This document shows positions 1 through 10,880 of a stretch of DNA of 64,000 bases, piece after piece. The DNA is from Bactericera cockerelli. Lineage: Eukaryota > Arthropoda > Insecta > Hemiptera > Triozidae. The notes beneath the pieces were generated by a model, which saw nothing but the letters and a program-made list of their open reading frames with translations, was not told the DNA's origin and did no database searches. The DNA lies in assembly GCA_024516035.1 (NCBI GenBank), contig CM044958.1, positions 25,744,727-25,808,726 of the forward strand. The letters are read 5' to 3'. The position numbers and the translations under genes were made by a program. Position 1 is the first letter of the stretch. Each line of letters opens with the position of its first letter.

Positions 1-75
1 TATTTGAATAATACCTTTGGGTGGAAGAGATTGCCATAGGCAGTAACCCCACCCCTTAGTTAGCACATCTATAGA
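1..75 (+). repeat. 3' end fragment of a LINE-like element
   Basis: The segment around 11-60 matches, with changes, the segment at about 18,299-18,345. In both, the reading frame gives a short tail of the type GWKRLP-A-TPP followed by a stop. A reverse-oriented relative is visible near 35,597-35,630. I read it as the last codons of a non-LTR retrotransposon ORF cut by the window edge. The family is not identified. Confidence 0.4.
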
Positions 76-966
76 TATACAGGGTGAGCATAAAGTCTCA
101 CCCCACCCCCCGTATCTTGAGAATGGCTGAAAATACAAGAAAACGCAAAAACCCGTATTCCTTAATTTTTAGGGGGATTAATTTTCAGCCAATTTTTTTT
201 TGTCTACACGGCCCCAGTCAGGCTGGGCATGGTCCAACTTTAAAATCTTAAATAGAATAGTATGTCTTGTGGCATATTGTTTTAAAGGTCTCATAGAGAA
301 AAGATCATTACAACAAATTTCAGTGAGCTACAACTTACCGTTCTCGAGATACAGGGTCGGACGTCCTGTGTAATATCCATATATTTTGACCTATAACTCG
401 TTGACCGTAAATTCCAGAAAAATAAAATTTGTTGATAATAACTACTTATGGCAAGAACTTTCGAACAAGTAAAAACTTGATTTGTTTTTTCGTTAAAAAT
501 TTTCGGACTGTTCGTCCATCTGACTGACGAAACCGACCAGAAACTAATATGAACAGAGTATGTGGAGTTATACCTTTTTCGACAGGGCTTGTCATAAGGA
601 GTTATTATCAACAAATTTCATTTTTCTATAATTTACGGTTAAAGAGTTATAGGTCAAATATATGGAAATTACGCAGGACGTTCGACCCTGTATCTCGAGA
701 ACGGTAAGTCGTATCTCACTGAAATTTGTTGTAATGAACTTTTCTCTATGAGACCTTTAAAACAATATGCCACAAGACATACTATTCTATTTGAGATTTT
801 AAAGTTGGTCCATGCCCAGCCTGACTGGGGCCGTGTAGACAAAAAAAAATTGGCTGAAAATTAATCCCCCTAAAAATTAAGGAATACGGGTTTTTGCGTT
901 TTCTTGTATTTTCAGCCATTCTCAAGATACGGGGGGTGGGGTGAGACTTTATGCTCACCCTGTATA
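76..966. mobile_element. Foldback (palindromic) MITE, 891 bp
   Basis: The first and last approximately 365 bases are near-perfect reverse complements. The left end reads TATACAGGGTGAGCAT and the right end ATGCTCACCCTGTATA; the central loop is about 443-599. There is no transposase. The arms contain a block (about 213-236 and 810-833) resembling the body of the SINEs in this window, GGCCCCA-TCAGGCTGGG. The outermost bases TA could be a TA target duplication, as for Tc1/mariner-type MITEs. A transcript would fold into a long hairpin. Confidence 0.85.
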
Positions 967-984
967 TTTTTATCTATGTTTTTT

Positions 985-1215
985 TTTTTTTTTTTTTAAG
1001 ACGAGTGTTTCACAGCCTTTTTTATTTCGTAGCCATGAAACAGGAGCTACTGTCGACGCTTGTGGTCTGTGTTGTAGCCTGCCCATCCCGTAGTATGCCT
1101 CCCCTCTGATGGGCGAGAGTTTTTTTTTATCTTTTATTTGTTTATATTGTTGTCTGTATTTTAATTTTTATCATTATTTGTTTGTACAGATGTCTTGTTA
1201 ATAAATAATAATAAT
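985..1215 (+). repeat. LINE 3' untranslated tail
   Basis: The sequence around 1020-1125 is related to 30,135-30,230, and both end in an A-rich or AATAAT-type tail with AATAAA (here 1201-1215). No ORF is present. This is typical of 5'-truncated non-LTR retrotransposon copies; the clade is unknown. Confidence 0.45.
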
Positions 1216-1930
1216 AAAGTTAGTCCAAGCGCGACCACACCGAAATAACCCACCTTTAATTTTTCTAACACCTAAAGCAAGAAGTTTCCGAAATCAGTCC
1301 TAAAAGTATCTTAGGCTACAGTAATAGCTTTGACCTCTTTTAGAGTTACAGGGGTATGTCACAAAAGATCCATTTAAGGTTGCAGTGACAAAGAGCTTTC
1401 GTAGCCGACAGCCCTACTTATACCAATACCAATCCATACCACCTGGTATGTAATATAATGGTATTATGATTCCTTGTTCGTTAGATAGGAAAAGTTAGCT
1501 ATTTCAGAAGCTTTTACCAAAATCAATCATCAAAGATATAACCATTGCATCAATAAGAGGGCCTGATTCATAATCAAATAATCATGTTTAGAAACAAGTA
1601 GACGCGTTGAGGCCAGGACTGCGGCGCGTGTGAGTATATCGAGGCATGGCCGACTTGTTATGAAAACATTGTATTTTTAATGTCCACAATAGTTCGTTCA
1701 AACAAGAAAAACTTGTACCAATTTTGAATGAGACTCATCTCATGTAGCTTTACTACAGCTAAAGCGGTGTGTATGACCAAATGAAAATAGATGTTGACAT
1801 GCACCATTATATAATTTAATTAAAGATACTCGTAGATCGATACTCGTTCCTAAATTATTATTTGGTGTATTATTGCTCATGTGAAAAGGGACTGTTCTGA
1901 AATTAAGTTAGAAGAATACTAAAATTAGTT
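1216..1930. other. No gene seen
   Basis: AT-rich sequence without a convincing ORF, splice-flanked exon, RNA gene or recognisable repeat. Confidence 0.5.
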
Positions 1931-2152
1931 AGCCAGCGTCGATGGTGCGTTGAATGCACCGGTTCTCGTGAGATCACCGAAGTTAAGCAACGTCCACAGA
2001 GGTGAAAACTTCGTGATGCTGGAATTCCGGCCCAACCCAGGCTGGGTGAGGTTAATGTGGGTAGCAGGTTTGTGAGTTTCCTGCGAATGGAGGGTAACAC
2101 CCCCTTCGTGATATGACCATGTAGTTGAAAGCGACATTAAACCCCTATTTTT
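1931..2152 (+). mobile_element. 5S rRNA-derived SINE, plus orientation, diverged copy
   Basis: It begins AGCCAGCGTCGATGG and continues with TGAATGCACCGGTTCTCGT and ATCACCGAAGTTAAGCA. These correspond in order to the 5' half of animal 5S rRNA, including the internal box A region. The body follows with CCAGGCTGGGTGAGGTTAAT, CGAATGGAGGGTAA and GACATTAAACCCC. It lacks the long A tail of the younger copies and has a shortened 3' part of the 5S head. Relatives lie at 3904, 6383, 8432, 16441 and 36,998. Confidence 0.8.
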
Positions 2153-3164
2153 ATAGTCACATTTGCTACCTATACTCATTAATAAGTTTGTAATAAAGTT
2201 GAATGATTAGATAAAAAAATAAACACTTACCTGTGAATATAACAGCAGTAGAAAGATCACGTGATGTAGATAGAGTTTAATTTCCATGGCTTTTACTTAA
2301 AATATTCTTACTTTGAGAATCTCAATAACCTCTCAATGTTGAAGAGTTAAGTACCTATAAGCCCACAAGAAGGAAACCTCATTTTAAATTTGACGAGTCG
2401 ACATTATATTTTACGTCATTTAATAATTATTATACTGTAAAGTAGGTAGTAACTTATTATATTTAACAGGATAGAAGGTCTATCTAGTTCTCACTGAAAA
2501 ATTTGGTAGCGTTCCGTTGCTAAAAACTAGAATTGTGTTCCGAAAAACCAAAAAGTGAGTCGTTACAGTAGAAATAGAGCATGGATAGATATTTAATTCT
2601 ATTTTAAATTTCAATTCGTCACAGATTGTTTGAAAAGCTATGAACCACCTGAACGGATCTAATATTATCACCGCTCAGAACAAGGAGTTTCACAAAAGAA
2701 GACAAGCCTCCTCATGGACTAGCACCAGTATCGTGCCAGATAAGCAAGCCTCTGATGTGACATGTTCACTGTTGATGACTTTACAGAAGAAAATGCACGA
2801 CATGTGATTCATGCGAGACAAAAAGAATATCTAGTATCAGGAAATTAGTATCCGGCAAAGTGTAAAATACCTATTTGGTGCCTTTGGTCCTGAGCAGCAA
2901 TTTTTATACCACCTACCTACAATAAATTGTAATCTAACATGGTAAATTCTGCTGTCGTAGAATCCAAGGGAAGCTTCTTATTGAGTTTTGTTCCACCGGT
3001 GTATGCAAATAGTAAAATAATTTGGTATACTTCTGGATTTGTAAAAGATGGTAATTTTTCTACCCATCAAGGTTGGTTGCTTGGTAAAAAAAATGTTGCT
3101 ATTTTTTCAAATTATTTATATACGGTTAAAAATAATTTCTAAAATTTTGATTTTTTGAATTTTT
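2153..3164. other. No gene seen
   Basis: Short open frames only, none with codon structure, splice context or family motifs I recognise. Confidence 0.45.
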
Positions 3165-3425
3165 CTGCTCATTTTTACTTTCCTATAGAAAAGAAAATGA
3201 TGGAATCACTCGAAATTTTCGATAGTCAGTTTTCAGTGCACAAACACGTTTGCATGGGGACCCTTCGGTCTGTTGGTCTGTCGTCTGCAAACAAAATATC
3301 TCAAGAACGTCATGAGACTTGAAATTCGGTACAGAGATCAAAAATATAATTATATGTAGAGTACACAGCACGAAACGTGCCATTCGACCGCCATGTGGCG
3401 GTTTCGTCGAAACAATAAGAGATAT
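3165..3425 (+). repeat. Dispersed repeat, also present inverted at 11,060-11,350
   Basis: Read in reverse complement, 11,060-11,350 follows the same order of blocks: a CTATAGAAA-type start, TGGAATCAC, AAAATTTTCGAT, TTTTCAGTGC, then a segment with repeated CAGACAG, and a C-GCCATNTGGCGGC palindrome near the far end. It is non-coding. It may be an old non-autonomous transposon; the class is not determined. Confidence 0.55.
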
Positions 3426-3477
3426 ATTTTTTGTAAGGACAAATTTTTCTTTTTATAGAAAAAGTGTCTATTCTAAT

Positions 3478-3480
<3 letters not shown>

Positions 3481-3513
<33 letters not shown>
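3481..3513. repeat. Poly-T tract
   Basis: An uninterrupted run of 33 T. It may be the reverse-strand tail of a retrotransposed fragment, but no SINE or LINE body is recognisable next to it. Confidence 0.7.
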
Positions 3514-3514
<1 letters not shown>

Positions 3515-3903
3515 ATATATTAAACTTTTTGGAACCCGGCTCCCATTTACCGGTATTTTGGGGGGTCCCGCTTGGACCAACTTTTTTACTTTTCATCCCA
3601 GATGAGAGTTGTGACAATACATATCAAATCCAATGATTTTAGGGTGCTTATTATGAATTTGACATTTATTTTTCATTAAATATTACCGTTCAGTCACCAG
3701 TGGCGGAAGTTGATAAAACGTTCTCCAGACTTTCTCTATACTCTTTTGAGTTTCTCATTGAAGTATATGTGGAGTGTAGACAATCTTGGCCCTCATTTGA
3801 GAATAGGACAGGAAGGATTGTGATTGTGTGCATAATTGGCAGTGTATTTTTTAATAATATTATGTACAAAAGTACAATTTTCCAAGATGCAAATATTTAT
3901 TAT

Positions 3904-4169
3904 TTTTTTTTTTATTTAATTGGGGTTTTAACGTCGCTTTCAACTGCCATGGTCATATCACGACGGGGGTTTTACCCTCCATTCGCAGGAAACTCACAAA
4001 CCTGCTACTCACATTGACCTCACCCAGCCTGAGTGGGGCCGGGAAAAGCCAGCGTCACGAGAATTAGAATTTGAATAGTCACCCATCCAAGTCTTAACCT
4101 CGCTGGATGTCGCTTAACTTCGGTGTTCTGAAGGGAACCGGTGTATTCAACATGCCATCGACGCTGGCT
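3904..4169 (-). mobile_element. 5S rRNA-derived SINE, minus orientation
   Basis: On the minus strand it starts at 4169 with AGCCAGCGTCGATGGCATG and runs through 5S-like blocks (ACACCGGTTC, ACACCGAAGTTAAGCGACA, AGACTTGGATGGGTGAC). The shared SINE body follows, and the element ends in an A-rich tail (3904-3925 as T on the plus strand). Flanking ATTTATT on both sides is a plausible target-site duplication. The 5S intragenic promoter boxes are recognisable, so transcription by Pol III with TFIIIA is inferred. Confidence 0.85.
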
Positions 4170-4755
4170 ATTTATTTTCTTTTACAAAAATTAAGATATC
4201 TTGTTTTTTTTTTTTAATAATGGCAAATCAAATATTCGCATTTAAGGCATATCACATACTTTTTAGATACTCTGTAGTACTTCATCAGACAAGGGAATGC
4301 TGCTGAAAATGGCACAGATTTCACTCTCTTTTTTGAAAGTTCCAATCATGGGGAAATATTCTTCTAAACAAGAAGGCCAGCAATCCGATTAAAAAAAATC
4401 CTTGAATATTTTAACCCCGGTGGGCAAAGAAAACGCGACCTAGAGGTTGGTGTGTCCTATATTAAAGATCCATCAATGGGAGTATTTTCTTTATTCCATG
4501 ACCTTTTGCATCGACTATGACTAAGTTTATCGAAATAGTTGCTTCATTTCTGGCATCAAAGGGAATAAAATTTCATTCCCACCTCTGTTTAAAAGACATT
4601 TTTCTTCAGAGAAAACTAATACAAAATATATGTATAATACATATAAACTATGTTTCGTGTTAATATAGGCCGGTTGGCTGGCGCTACTTGACGAGCGCTC
4701 GCCTCCCAGCGAGCTTGACAAGTAATTTGCTAATATTAGGTACTTGAGTATAAAT
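4170..4755. other. No gene; contains a short GC-rich repeat
   Basis: Mostly AT-rich. Positions 4645-4722 match 26,512-26,587, with the core GGCTGGCGCTACTTGACGAG followed by a self-complementary CGCTCGCCTCCCAGCGAGC. No ORF is supported. Confidence 0.5.
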
Positions 4756-5311
4756 ATATCCCCCCAAAAACACCACTTCGTGGTTAAAAAAAGAAGAACG
4801 CCTCACTCAAAAGAATGATTATAATTAGCTAAAAATAAATGATATCAAATTGAGAACACCTTACCCCCTCTCTTTCTATATCATTCTCTGCACTCCTCTC
4901 TGAATTTATTCCTCTTATGTTTATCTTTCTTTATCCCTTCTAGGGTTCATCCCAAACTTGATTTCTCTTTAAATTTACTTGTTGCACGGCAATAAAAAAT
5001 GGCGGTCGGAGTATGATTTTTCTGAACTTATTTGATTTGAATCGAGAAAATTACACCGCGACCGCCATTTTTTATTGCCGTGCAACAAGTAAATTTAAAG
5101 AGAAATCAAGTTTGGGATGACCCCTAGAAGGGATAAAGAAAGATAAACATAAGAGGAATAAATTCAGAGAGGAGTGCAGAGAATGATATAGAAAGAGAGG
5201 GGGGTAAGGTGTTCTCAATTTGATATCATTTATTTTTAGCTAATTATAATCATTCTTTTGAGTGAGGCGTCTTCTTTTTTTAACCACGAAGTGGTGTTTT
5301 TGGGGGGATAT
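4756..5311. mobile_element. Foldback MITE, 556 bp, ATATCCCCCC termini
   Basis: The arms 4756-5008 and 5064-5311 are near-perfect reverse complements separated by a loop of about 55 bp. The termini read ATATCCCCCCAAAAACACC and its complement, followed by CACTTCGTGG. The same terminal signature (TATCCCCCAAAAAACACTTCGTG) ends the foldback at 20,809-21,425, and its right end is seen at 51,394. That marks a family. There is no protein coding capacity. Confidence 0.85.
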
Positions 5312-5888
5312 CAGTTCTTTTTGTACGAAAATATAGGTTCATACACTACTGAATCATTATGAATAACAAAAGTAAATAAGCTTGGAAAATGTGAATGTAC
5401 CAAGTTGTCTTTTTTAAGATATAGTTTTAGCAGTAGGTATTTCATTTTTCTAAGGTCAATATGTATTTAAATCACAGATTTGGCCCCCAGAGTCCCCAAA
5501 GTGAGTAAATAATAATTATATAAATTTGCAATGCAAGACCTTTTGATTCTATACTCCACATGATTAGGTTTATCTTTCAATGCTGAATAGACCTCGGAGC
5601 CTCCTATGAGGGACACTAAAACACCTGGATTTATAAATGCCAAAGAAATTAATTTGTAATCAACTAATCACCTTATCAAGGTGAGGTAATGAGTTCTCTC
5701 CCGTTGACCTTTTCTTACCCGAATTCTCTCCGGCTTGTTGCAGGGTCACCACGAGTATCTCTCCCGGAAATAAGACCATGCTTTTTTACATTAGGTATTT
5801 AAGAAAATGAAAACTATAAAATTATCATTATTATAATTATAAGAATCGGCCTTTTATAAGGAAATCTTTAAAATTTCTAACTAATGAA
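5312..5888. other. No gene seen
   Basis: AT-rich, with no supported ORF, RNA or clear repeat. Confidence 0.45.
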
Positions 5889-6090
5889 AGACAATGCCTT
5901 CAGTGTATAGTAGAGTTAGGTAAAATACATAGAAGGCCATGCCTTAGGAATAAAGAAGTGTTAGGCATAATACATAGAAGGCAATGCCTCGGGTGTATTG
6001 TAGTATTAGGTAAATATATAAAAGGCCATGCCTTGGGTTTATCATATGGTTAGGAAAAATACATAGAAGGCCATGCCTCAGGTCTACATC
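5889..6090. repeat. Tandem repeat, about 45-bp period, 5 degenerate copies
   Basis: The block ATACATAGAAGGCCATGCCT recurs with CAATGCCT or CCATGCCT at about 5892, 5938, 5982, 6026 and 6071. Each is followed by a variable TTAGG-containing spacer. No coding frame persists through the array. Confidence 0.75.
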
Positions 6091-6299
6091 AATGATTTCT
6101 AGGTGTTTTGATTATAATGTTTATGCTAGGCCTAAAATATGTAGATTTAAACTCACGTAAAAATGCAAGCTACGCGACGGGAGACAATTAGGTGTTGATA
6201 AAACCATGAGCGGGAGAGAACTCGGTGGTGACGTCCCTTATCAATACCTCTCGAGGTATGAGTGTACCCCGGACATAATGGACAGAGAGAAAAAACTTC

Positions 6300-6372
6300 C
6301 CTGAAGGGGATCGAACCCAAGTCATCGTGCGTGCAGGCCTAGTATGCTACCCACTTGGCCAAAGTCACTACT
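6300..6372 (-). mobile_element. tRNA-derived SINE head, minus strand
   Basis: On the minus strand it reads as a tRNA-like segment with an A-box-like TGGCCAAGTGGGTAGCA and a B box GGGTTCGATCC. The SINE body continues at 6657-6790. A 5S-type SINE (6383-6656) is inserted between head and body, with TCACAAC duplicated at both ends. Confidence 0.7.
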
Positions 6373-6382
6373 TTGTCACAAC

Positions 6383-6656
6383 TTTTTTTTTTTTTTTTTT
6401 TTTTTAAGTGGGGTTTAACGTCGCTTTCAACTGCCATGGTCATATCACGACGGGGGTTTTACCCTCCATTCGCAGGAAACTCACAAACCTGCTACTCACA
6501 TTGACCTCACCCAGCCTGAGTGGGGCCGGGAAAAGCCAGCGTCACGAGAGTTAGAATTTGAATGGTCACCCATCCAAGTCTTAACCTCGCTGGATGTCGC
6601 TTAACTTCGGTGTTCTGAAGGGAACCGGTGTATTCAACATGCCATCGACGCTGGCT
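6383..6656 (-). mobile_element. 5S rRNA-derived SINE, minus orientation
   Basis: This is close to the copies at 8432-8692 and 16,441-16,710. The plus strand begins with a 23-T run (the A tail) and ends in GACGCTGGCT (the 5S 5' end). The flanking sequence TCACAAC is duplicated on both sides, direct evidence of target-primed insertion into the older tRNA-type SINE. Confidence 0.9.
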
Positions 6657-6893
6657 TTCACAACTTTTAGTGAGTAGCATCGACATTATAAGAGCTAATA
6701 CATCATATTTTATCTCCATCCAACCATGATTGTCCAAAATCAATCTCGTAATGCCGCCACAGGTCCTTAGCCAATTCTGCAACTACTAAAATTTTCCTCG
6801 CGAGGGTAATGAGTTTGTCATGAAGATCAAATATAAAGATCGGAAAAACAAAACAACGTTAAGCCCAAATTGAAAATATAGAGCTAAAAATTT

Positions 6894-6968
6894 CGTCCCC
6901 GCCAGGATCCGAACCCATGCTGACTGGGTTGCAGGTCGAGCTTGCTACCAATAGACAAAGTTGTCTTC
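6894..6968 (-). mobile_element. tRNA-derived SINE head, minus strand
   Basis: The minus strand shows an A-box-like TTGTCTATTGGTAGCAAG and a B box GGGTTCGGATC in a roughly 75-nt tRNA-like frame. It has no tRNA-like cloverleaf closure, so it is not called as a functional tRNA. Confidence 0.55.
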
Positions 6969-8431
6969 CAAAGAAACGGACGGAAAATGAACTAACTAAA
7001 TTAATACTTGGAAACTTAAACATTAAAATTTTGCAGTGAAAGAGCGAGGTCATCTCGAAAAATACATACTGGCCAAGATCTGACCACTAAGCTAAGGTTT
7101 CGAAGGTACCTACCCGCCAAAGAAAATGAAACGGCCACCAGGTGGCATCCAGTGGACCGGATGAAGGAATAAAATCAATAAATTTGGTATCTGCTCATCA
7201 AGATCTTTCATTTGATACCACTTAAGATTAGTATTATCCTTCAGTTCCCAATTTGGGCTCCCAAAACCCGAGGCCGCCCAAATCACCCGCCCGCTTATAA
7301 TTTATAAAAAATTTTTGGTCCAGGCTCATCTCCATTATATCTTGATCACTTTAGACACCTCACTTAATCTTCAGTGCCATGTTAAGGACACGAAGTCGGG
7401 TCTCAAAGGATCCGTATGAAGAAAAAAAAACGGAAAAAAAAAAAAATTATGAATCTTTTCATGTCTTTCACGATTGTTTGAGGGTCTCGGAAATAGGGTT
7501 CCCGTTGGCCTAGGAAGTCAAACAAAAAGTCAAATCAATTTATTTTTCAACGTAAAGTCCATTTCTGCAATAAAAATCGCAAATTTTGAAATTCATGTTG
7601 CACTTTTCGCTGGCTGAAAGTACATGAAATGCATGGGAACTATGTTTTCCGTAACCTTACACTCTGCCGGGCTGTCTCTTTCTTTGTATAGGCGTTCTTC
7701 ACACCTCGGCCGAGGTGTTTGATTAATAATGCAGCTTTTATAAGCAATATTGTACAAGTAAATATAATAATTATTTATCTATCAATAAATGAGACCTATT
7801 TAAACTAGTATATTTAAACCAACGTATAGAAGTATTTCCTATTTCTAGCTGACAGGAGACATTATCTTCATTACAAACAAAATACCTACACTCATCTCTC
7901 CGTGCAGTATCGATTTAAGAGAGCATTTCAAATTTGCGATAAAAAAATTGCCAAAAGTTTCATGTTAATTAGCTGGCGGTATTTAATTACAGGTCATAGG
8001 TAATAAAAAAAATTAACCGCTAGACATTAACAAACTGCATGTAAATGAAGTTTTCAGTCATGTGGCATGTTTCACTAATCACCTCAAGGCAGCCAATGAA
8101 ACGCGATAAAGGCGTTTTAAAGCTATTTGAAATGGACGTACGACAAACAGTTCACACAACATTTTTCCTATGTAGATATTTGGTATGCTAAGACCATAGG
8201 TATTCACCCACTCATCTACTCACAGTGTGTACAAAAGTAAATTAACTGGAAAAGTATAAATTGGTTTTCATTCCAAAATCAATAATTTTGGAATATATGT
8301 CTGTTTGTGTGTAATTGTGTATGTATGTTCATGACGCCATAACTCGAGAACCGCACGTCGGATTAAGCTGAAATTTCCTATGGTTACCAATGGCTAGCTC
8401 AGAACGGTTAAGCGCTATTCAAATTTTGAGC
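6969..8431. other. No gene; old repeats only
   Basis: The block 7606-7695 (GCTGGCTGAAAGTACATGAA onward, ending CTGTCTCTTTCTTTG) recurs at 9557-9640. No protein or RNA gene is supported. Confidence 0.5.
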
Positions 8432-8692
8432 TTTTTTTTTTAAGTGGGGTTTAACGTCGCTTTCAACTGCCATGGTCATATCACGACGGGGGTTTTACCC
8501 TCCATTCGCAGGAAACTCACAAACCTGCTACTCACATTGACCTCACCCAGCCTGAGTGGGGCCGGGAAAAGCCAGCGTCACGAGAATTAGAATTTGAATG
8601 GTCACCCATCCAAGTCTTAACCTCGCTGGATGTCGCTTAACTTCGGTGTTCTGAAGGGAACCGGTGTATTCAACATGCCATCGACGCTGGCT
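8432..8692 (-). mobile_element. 5S rRNA-derived SINE, minus orientation
   Basis: Full-length, about 261 bp. It is flanked on both sides by TTTTGAGC, an 8-bp target duplication. The minus-strand order is: 5S-like head (from 8692), body with GGCCCCACTCAGGCTGGGTG, a block CGAATGGAGGGTAAAACCCC, then GCAGTTGAAAGCGACGTTAA and an A tail. With 6383 and 16,441 it represents the young subfamily. Confidence 0.9.
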
Positions 8693-9088
8693 TTTTGAGC
8701 TTTTAAATGAGCTTTTCCTACCATCTATCTCGCGAAGTCCGATAGCGTCCGACTGAGCTGAAATTTAGTATGGTTCGGGGCTAGTACCTATGTGTATAAA
8801 TTTGCAACCAGTCTATCAAGTTATTTTGATTTAATACTACTGCACATAATATATACTTGAATTCATCTTTCAATTCTAGATTAGCCCCCGGGGTCTCCCA
8901 CGAAGGAAACCCAAGGATCTGTATTTACCAATGATATACACATTTGCAATCACCTTCTCCAGACCTTTTATTTGGATCCCTACCTGATTAGATTATTCTT
9001 CACTAGAATTTTGACCCTTGTTTTCCTCACGAGTTTTACGAGCAAGTGGATACTGAACATCCAAGTACAGAGCAGAAAAATTTCTGGT

Positions 9089-9163
9089 CCGCTGGGGATC
9101 GAAGCAGGGTCACCAGGGTACAATGTCCAGCGCCCTAACTCACTCGGCCACAGTGACTGTGAC
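9089..9163 (-). mobile_element. tRNA-derived SINE head, minus strand
   Basis: On the minus strand the A box GTGGCCGAGTGAGTTAGGGC and a B box GCTTCGATCCC are spaced as in a tRNA. It is the same type as the arms of the palindrome at 22,850-23,745. Confidence 0.65.
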
Positions 9164-9339
9164 TTGATTGAATTAATAATAAATATTCACTAGTATAATT
9201 TTGTTATATTCCCAGACATAATTCAAAATCATAACATGAGAAATAGATAAAGATATACTGTGGTTGCTACTCACATTAAAGCAGCTATTCATTTTTCCTC
9301 ATGAGGTTTGAGAGGACCCGTACAGCCACGGACAGAGCA

Positions 9340-9411
9340 GAAAAAATCATGGCCTGGTGGGGATCGAACCTGGGTCACCGTGCGTGCAAGCACTTGCCCA
9401 CGGTCAAACTT
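9340..9411 (-). mobile_element. Partial tRNA-derived SINE head, minus strand
   Basis: The B-box region GGTTCGATCCCC and the segment upstream of it match the 9089-9163 type. The A-box end is degenerate. Body-like sequence continues to about 9550. Confidence 0.5.
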
Positions 9412-9639
9412 TATGTAACAATCGACATTACGAGAGCTATTGCAACATATTTTATCTCCAACCATCATCTTCCAATATCAAACTCGTAAAAAAATATACC
9501 TACTGGCCAAAACCTGACCACTATGGTAAAGACTCTGAAATTCATTAAAAAAAATTCGCTGGCTGAAAGCACATGAAATACATGGGAATTATGTTTTCCG
9601 TTACCTTATACTCTGCCGCGCTGTCTCTTTTTTTGCATC

Positions 9640-10339
9640 GGACGGCGCGGCATTCAGAAAAAGACCAACCCTAAAAAGAGATAATTCGCTAGTTACAAAG
9701 TCACAATTTTTAGTGGGTAGCATTGATAATACGAGAACAAATGCTAATGCATCATACAATATCATACATACATGTTAGGGCTTCACTTTTAGTAAACTGA
9801 ATGACCACTCATATTTACCTCCATGAGCGAATGCGTGAGCAATTTGTTGTCCCCACCTTTACGGAAAAATCTCACGTCGGATGGATCGTGAGATCAGATT
9901 GCTTTTACCAAATCTCCTCTTGACCAGCACACACCTCATCGTATCAACTGCTCCGCTAGCCGCTTTCGCCAGGCCTGGCGATTATCTCCATCTCCAGCAG
10001 TGGCACCAGCGTGAAGCAGTATAAGAAGATTGACGAACGACAACCGTAAGCTCCTTTTAACCATCATAGTTTTACTATTGGAAAAGCCCTCTGCTCTCCA
10101 ATACAATACATATCTCATATTCACATATCAGTAATGCCGCCACTGGGCGTTGCCCACTCTGCAACTAACCTAATTGTCCTCACGAGGCTACAGTTGGCCC
10201 CGACATCCAAAGCCCAGGTCACGCACGGACCAATGGTACAAAACAACTTTTTGGTATCCTGAGGCTATGATTCGTCCAGAAATGTGAAAAACTGGGTAGG
10301 TCAAATTTTCGACTGATACAATACGTTCCTTATTATAGG
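9640..10339. other. No gene; old SINE body remnants
   Basis: Positions 9690-9760 resemble the tRNA-SINE body seen at 6657-6720 (CACAATTTTTAGTGGGTAGCA). The rest shows no gene. Confidence 0.4.
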
Positions 10340-10880
10340 CAGTGTTGTAATGTACCCGGGTACAAGTACCCGGTACATTACTGTACCCGGGTACAGTTTT
10401 GAGTACTCGATACCCGTACCGGGTACAGATTGTGAATTGGTACCAAATACCCGTACCGGGTACTATTTTTCTGTACCCGGTACCCGAAAAGCGGGTACTT
10501 TACGGGTACTTTTTTGTTCTTAAGTAGCAAGAATTTGTTCTAAAAAATTGAAACCTTGTTTTTCATTTTGGAACGTTTTTCAAAAAAAAAATTTCACTTT
10601 TTTTAAACAAATGACATCATATCCACTACTTCCTACCTCCATGCGAGCGATTGGGCTTACCAAACTTACCGAGGCTTACCAAACCGAACAAAGAGAAATT
10701 TTATAAGTAGGTATGCACCCGAAAAGTACCCGTAAAATACCCGGTACATTTTTTCATTACCCGGTACCCGTACCGAGTACTGTTTTTAAAAAGTACCTCT
10801 TACCCGTACCGGGTACAAATTGCCACTGAATACCCGTACCCGTACCGGGTACCAAAAAAAATGTACCCGTTACAACACTG
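10340..10880. mobile_element. hAT-like MITE rich in GGTACCCG repeats
   Basis: The termini CAGTGTTGTAA and TTACAACACTG are inverted, and both sides carry ATTATAGG, a perfect 8-bp target duplication as made by hAT transposases. The interior is a dense set of GTACCCGGTAC-type palindromic units, more frequent towards both ends. No ORF is present. A truncated relative begins at about 22,529. Confidence 0.85.

Noticed and set aside
1931..2152. 5S rRNA gene
   Set aside because: Only part of the 5S sequence is present, diverged and fused to a SINE body found at several dispersed sites.
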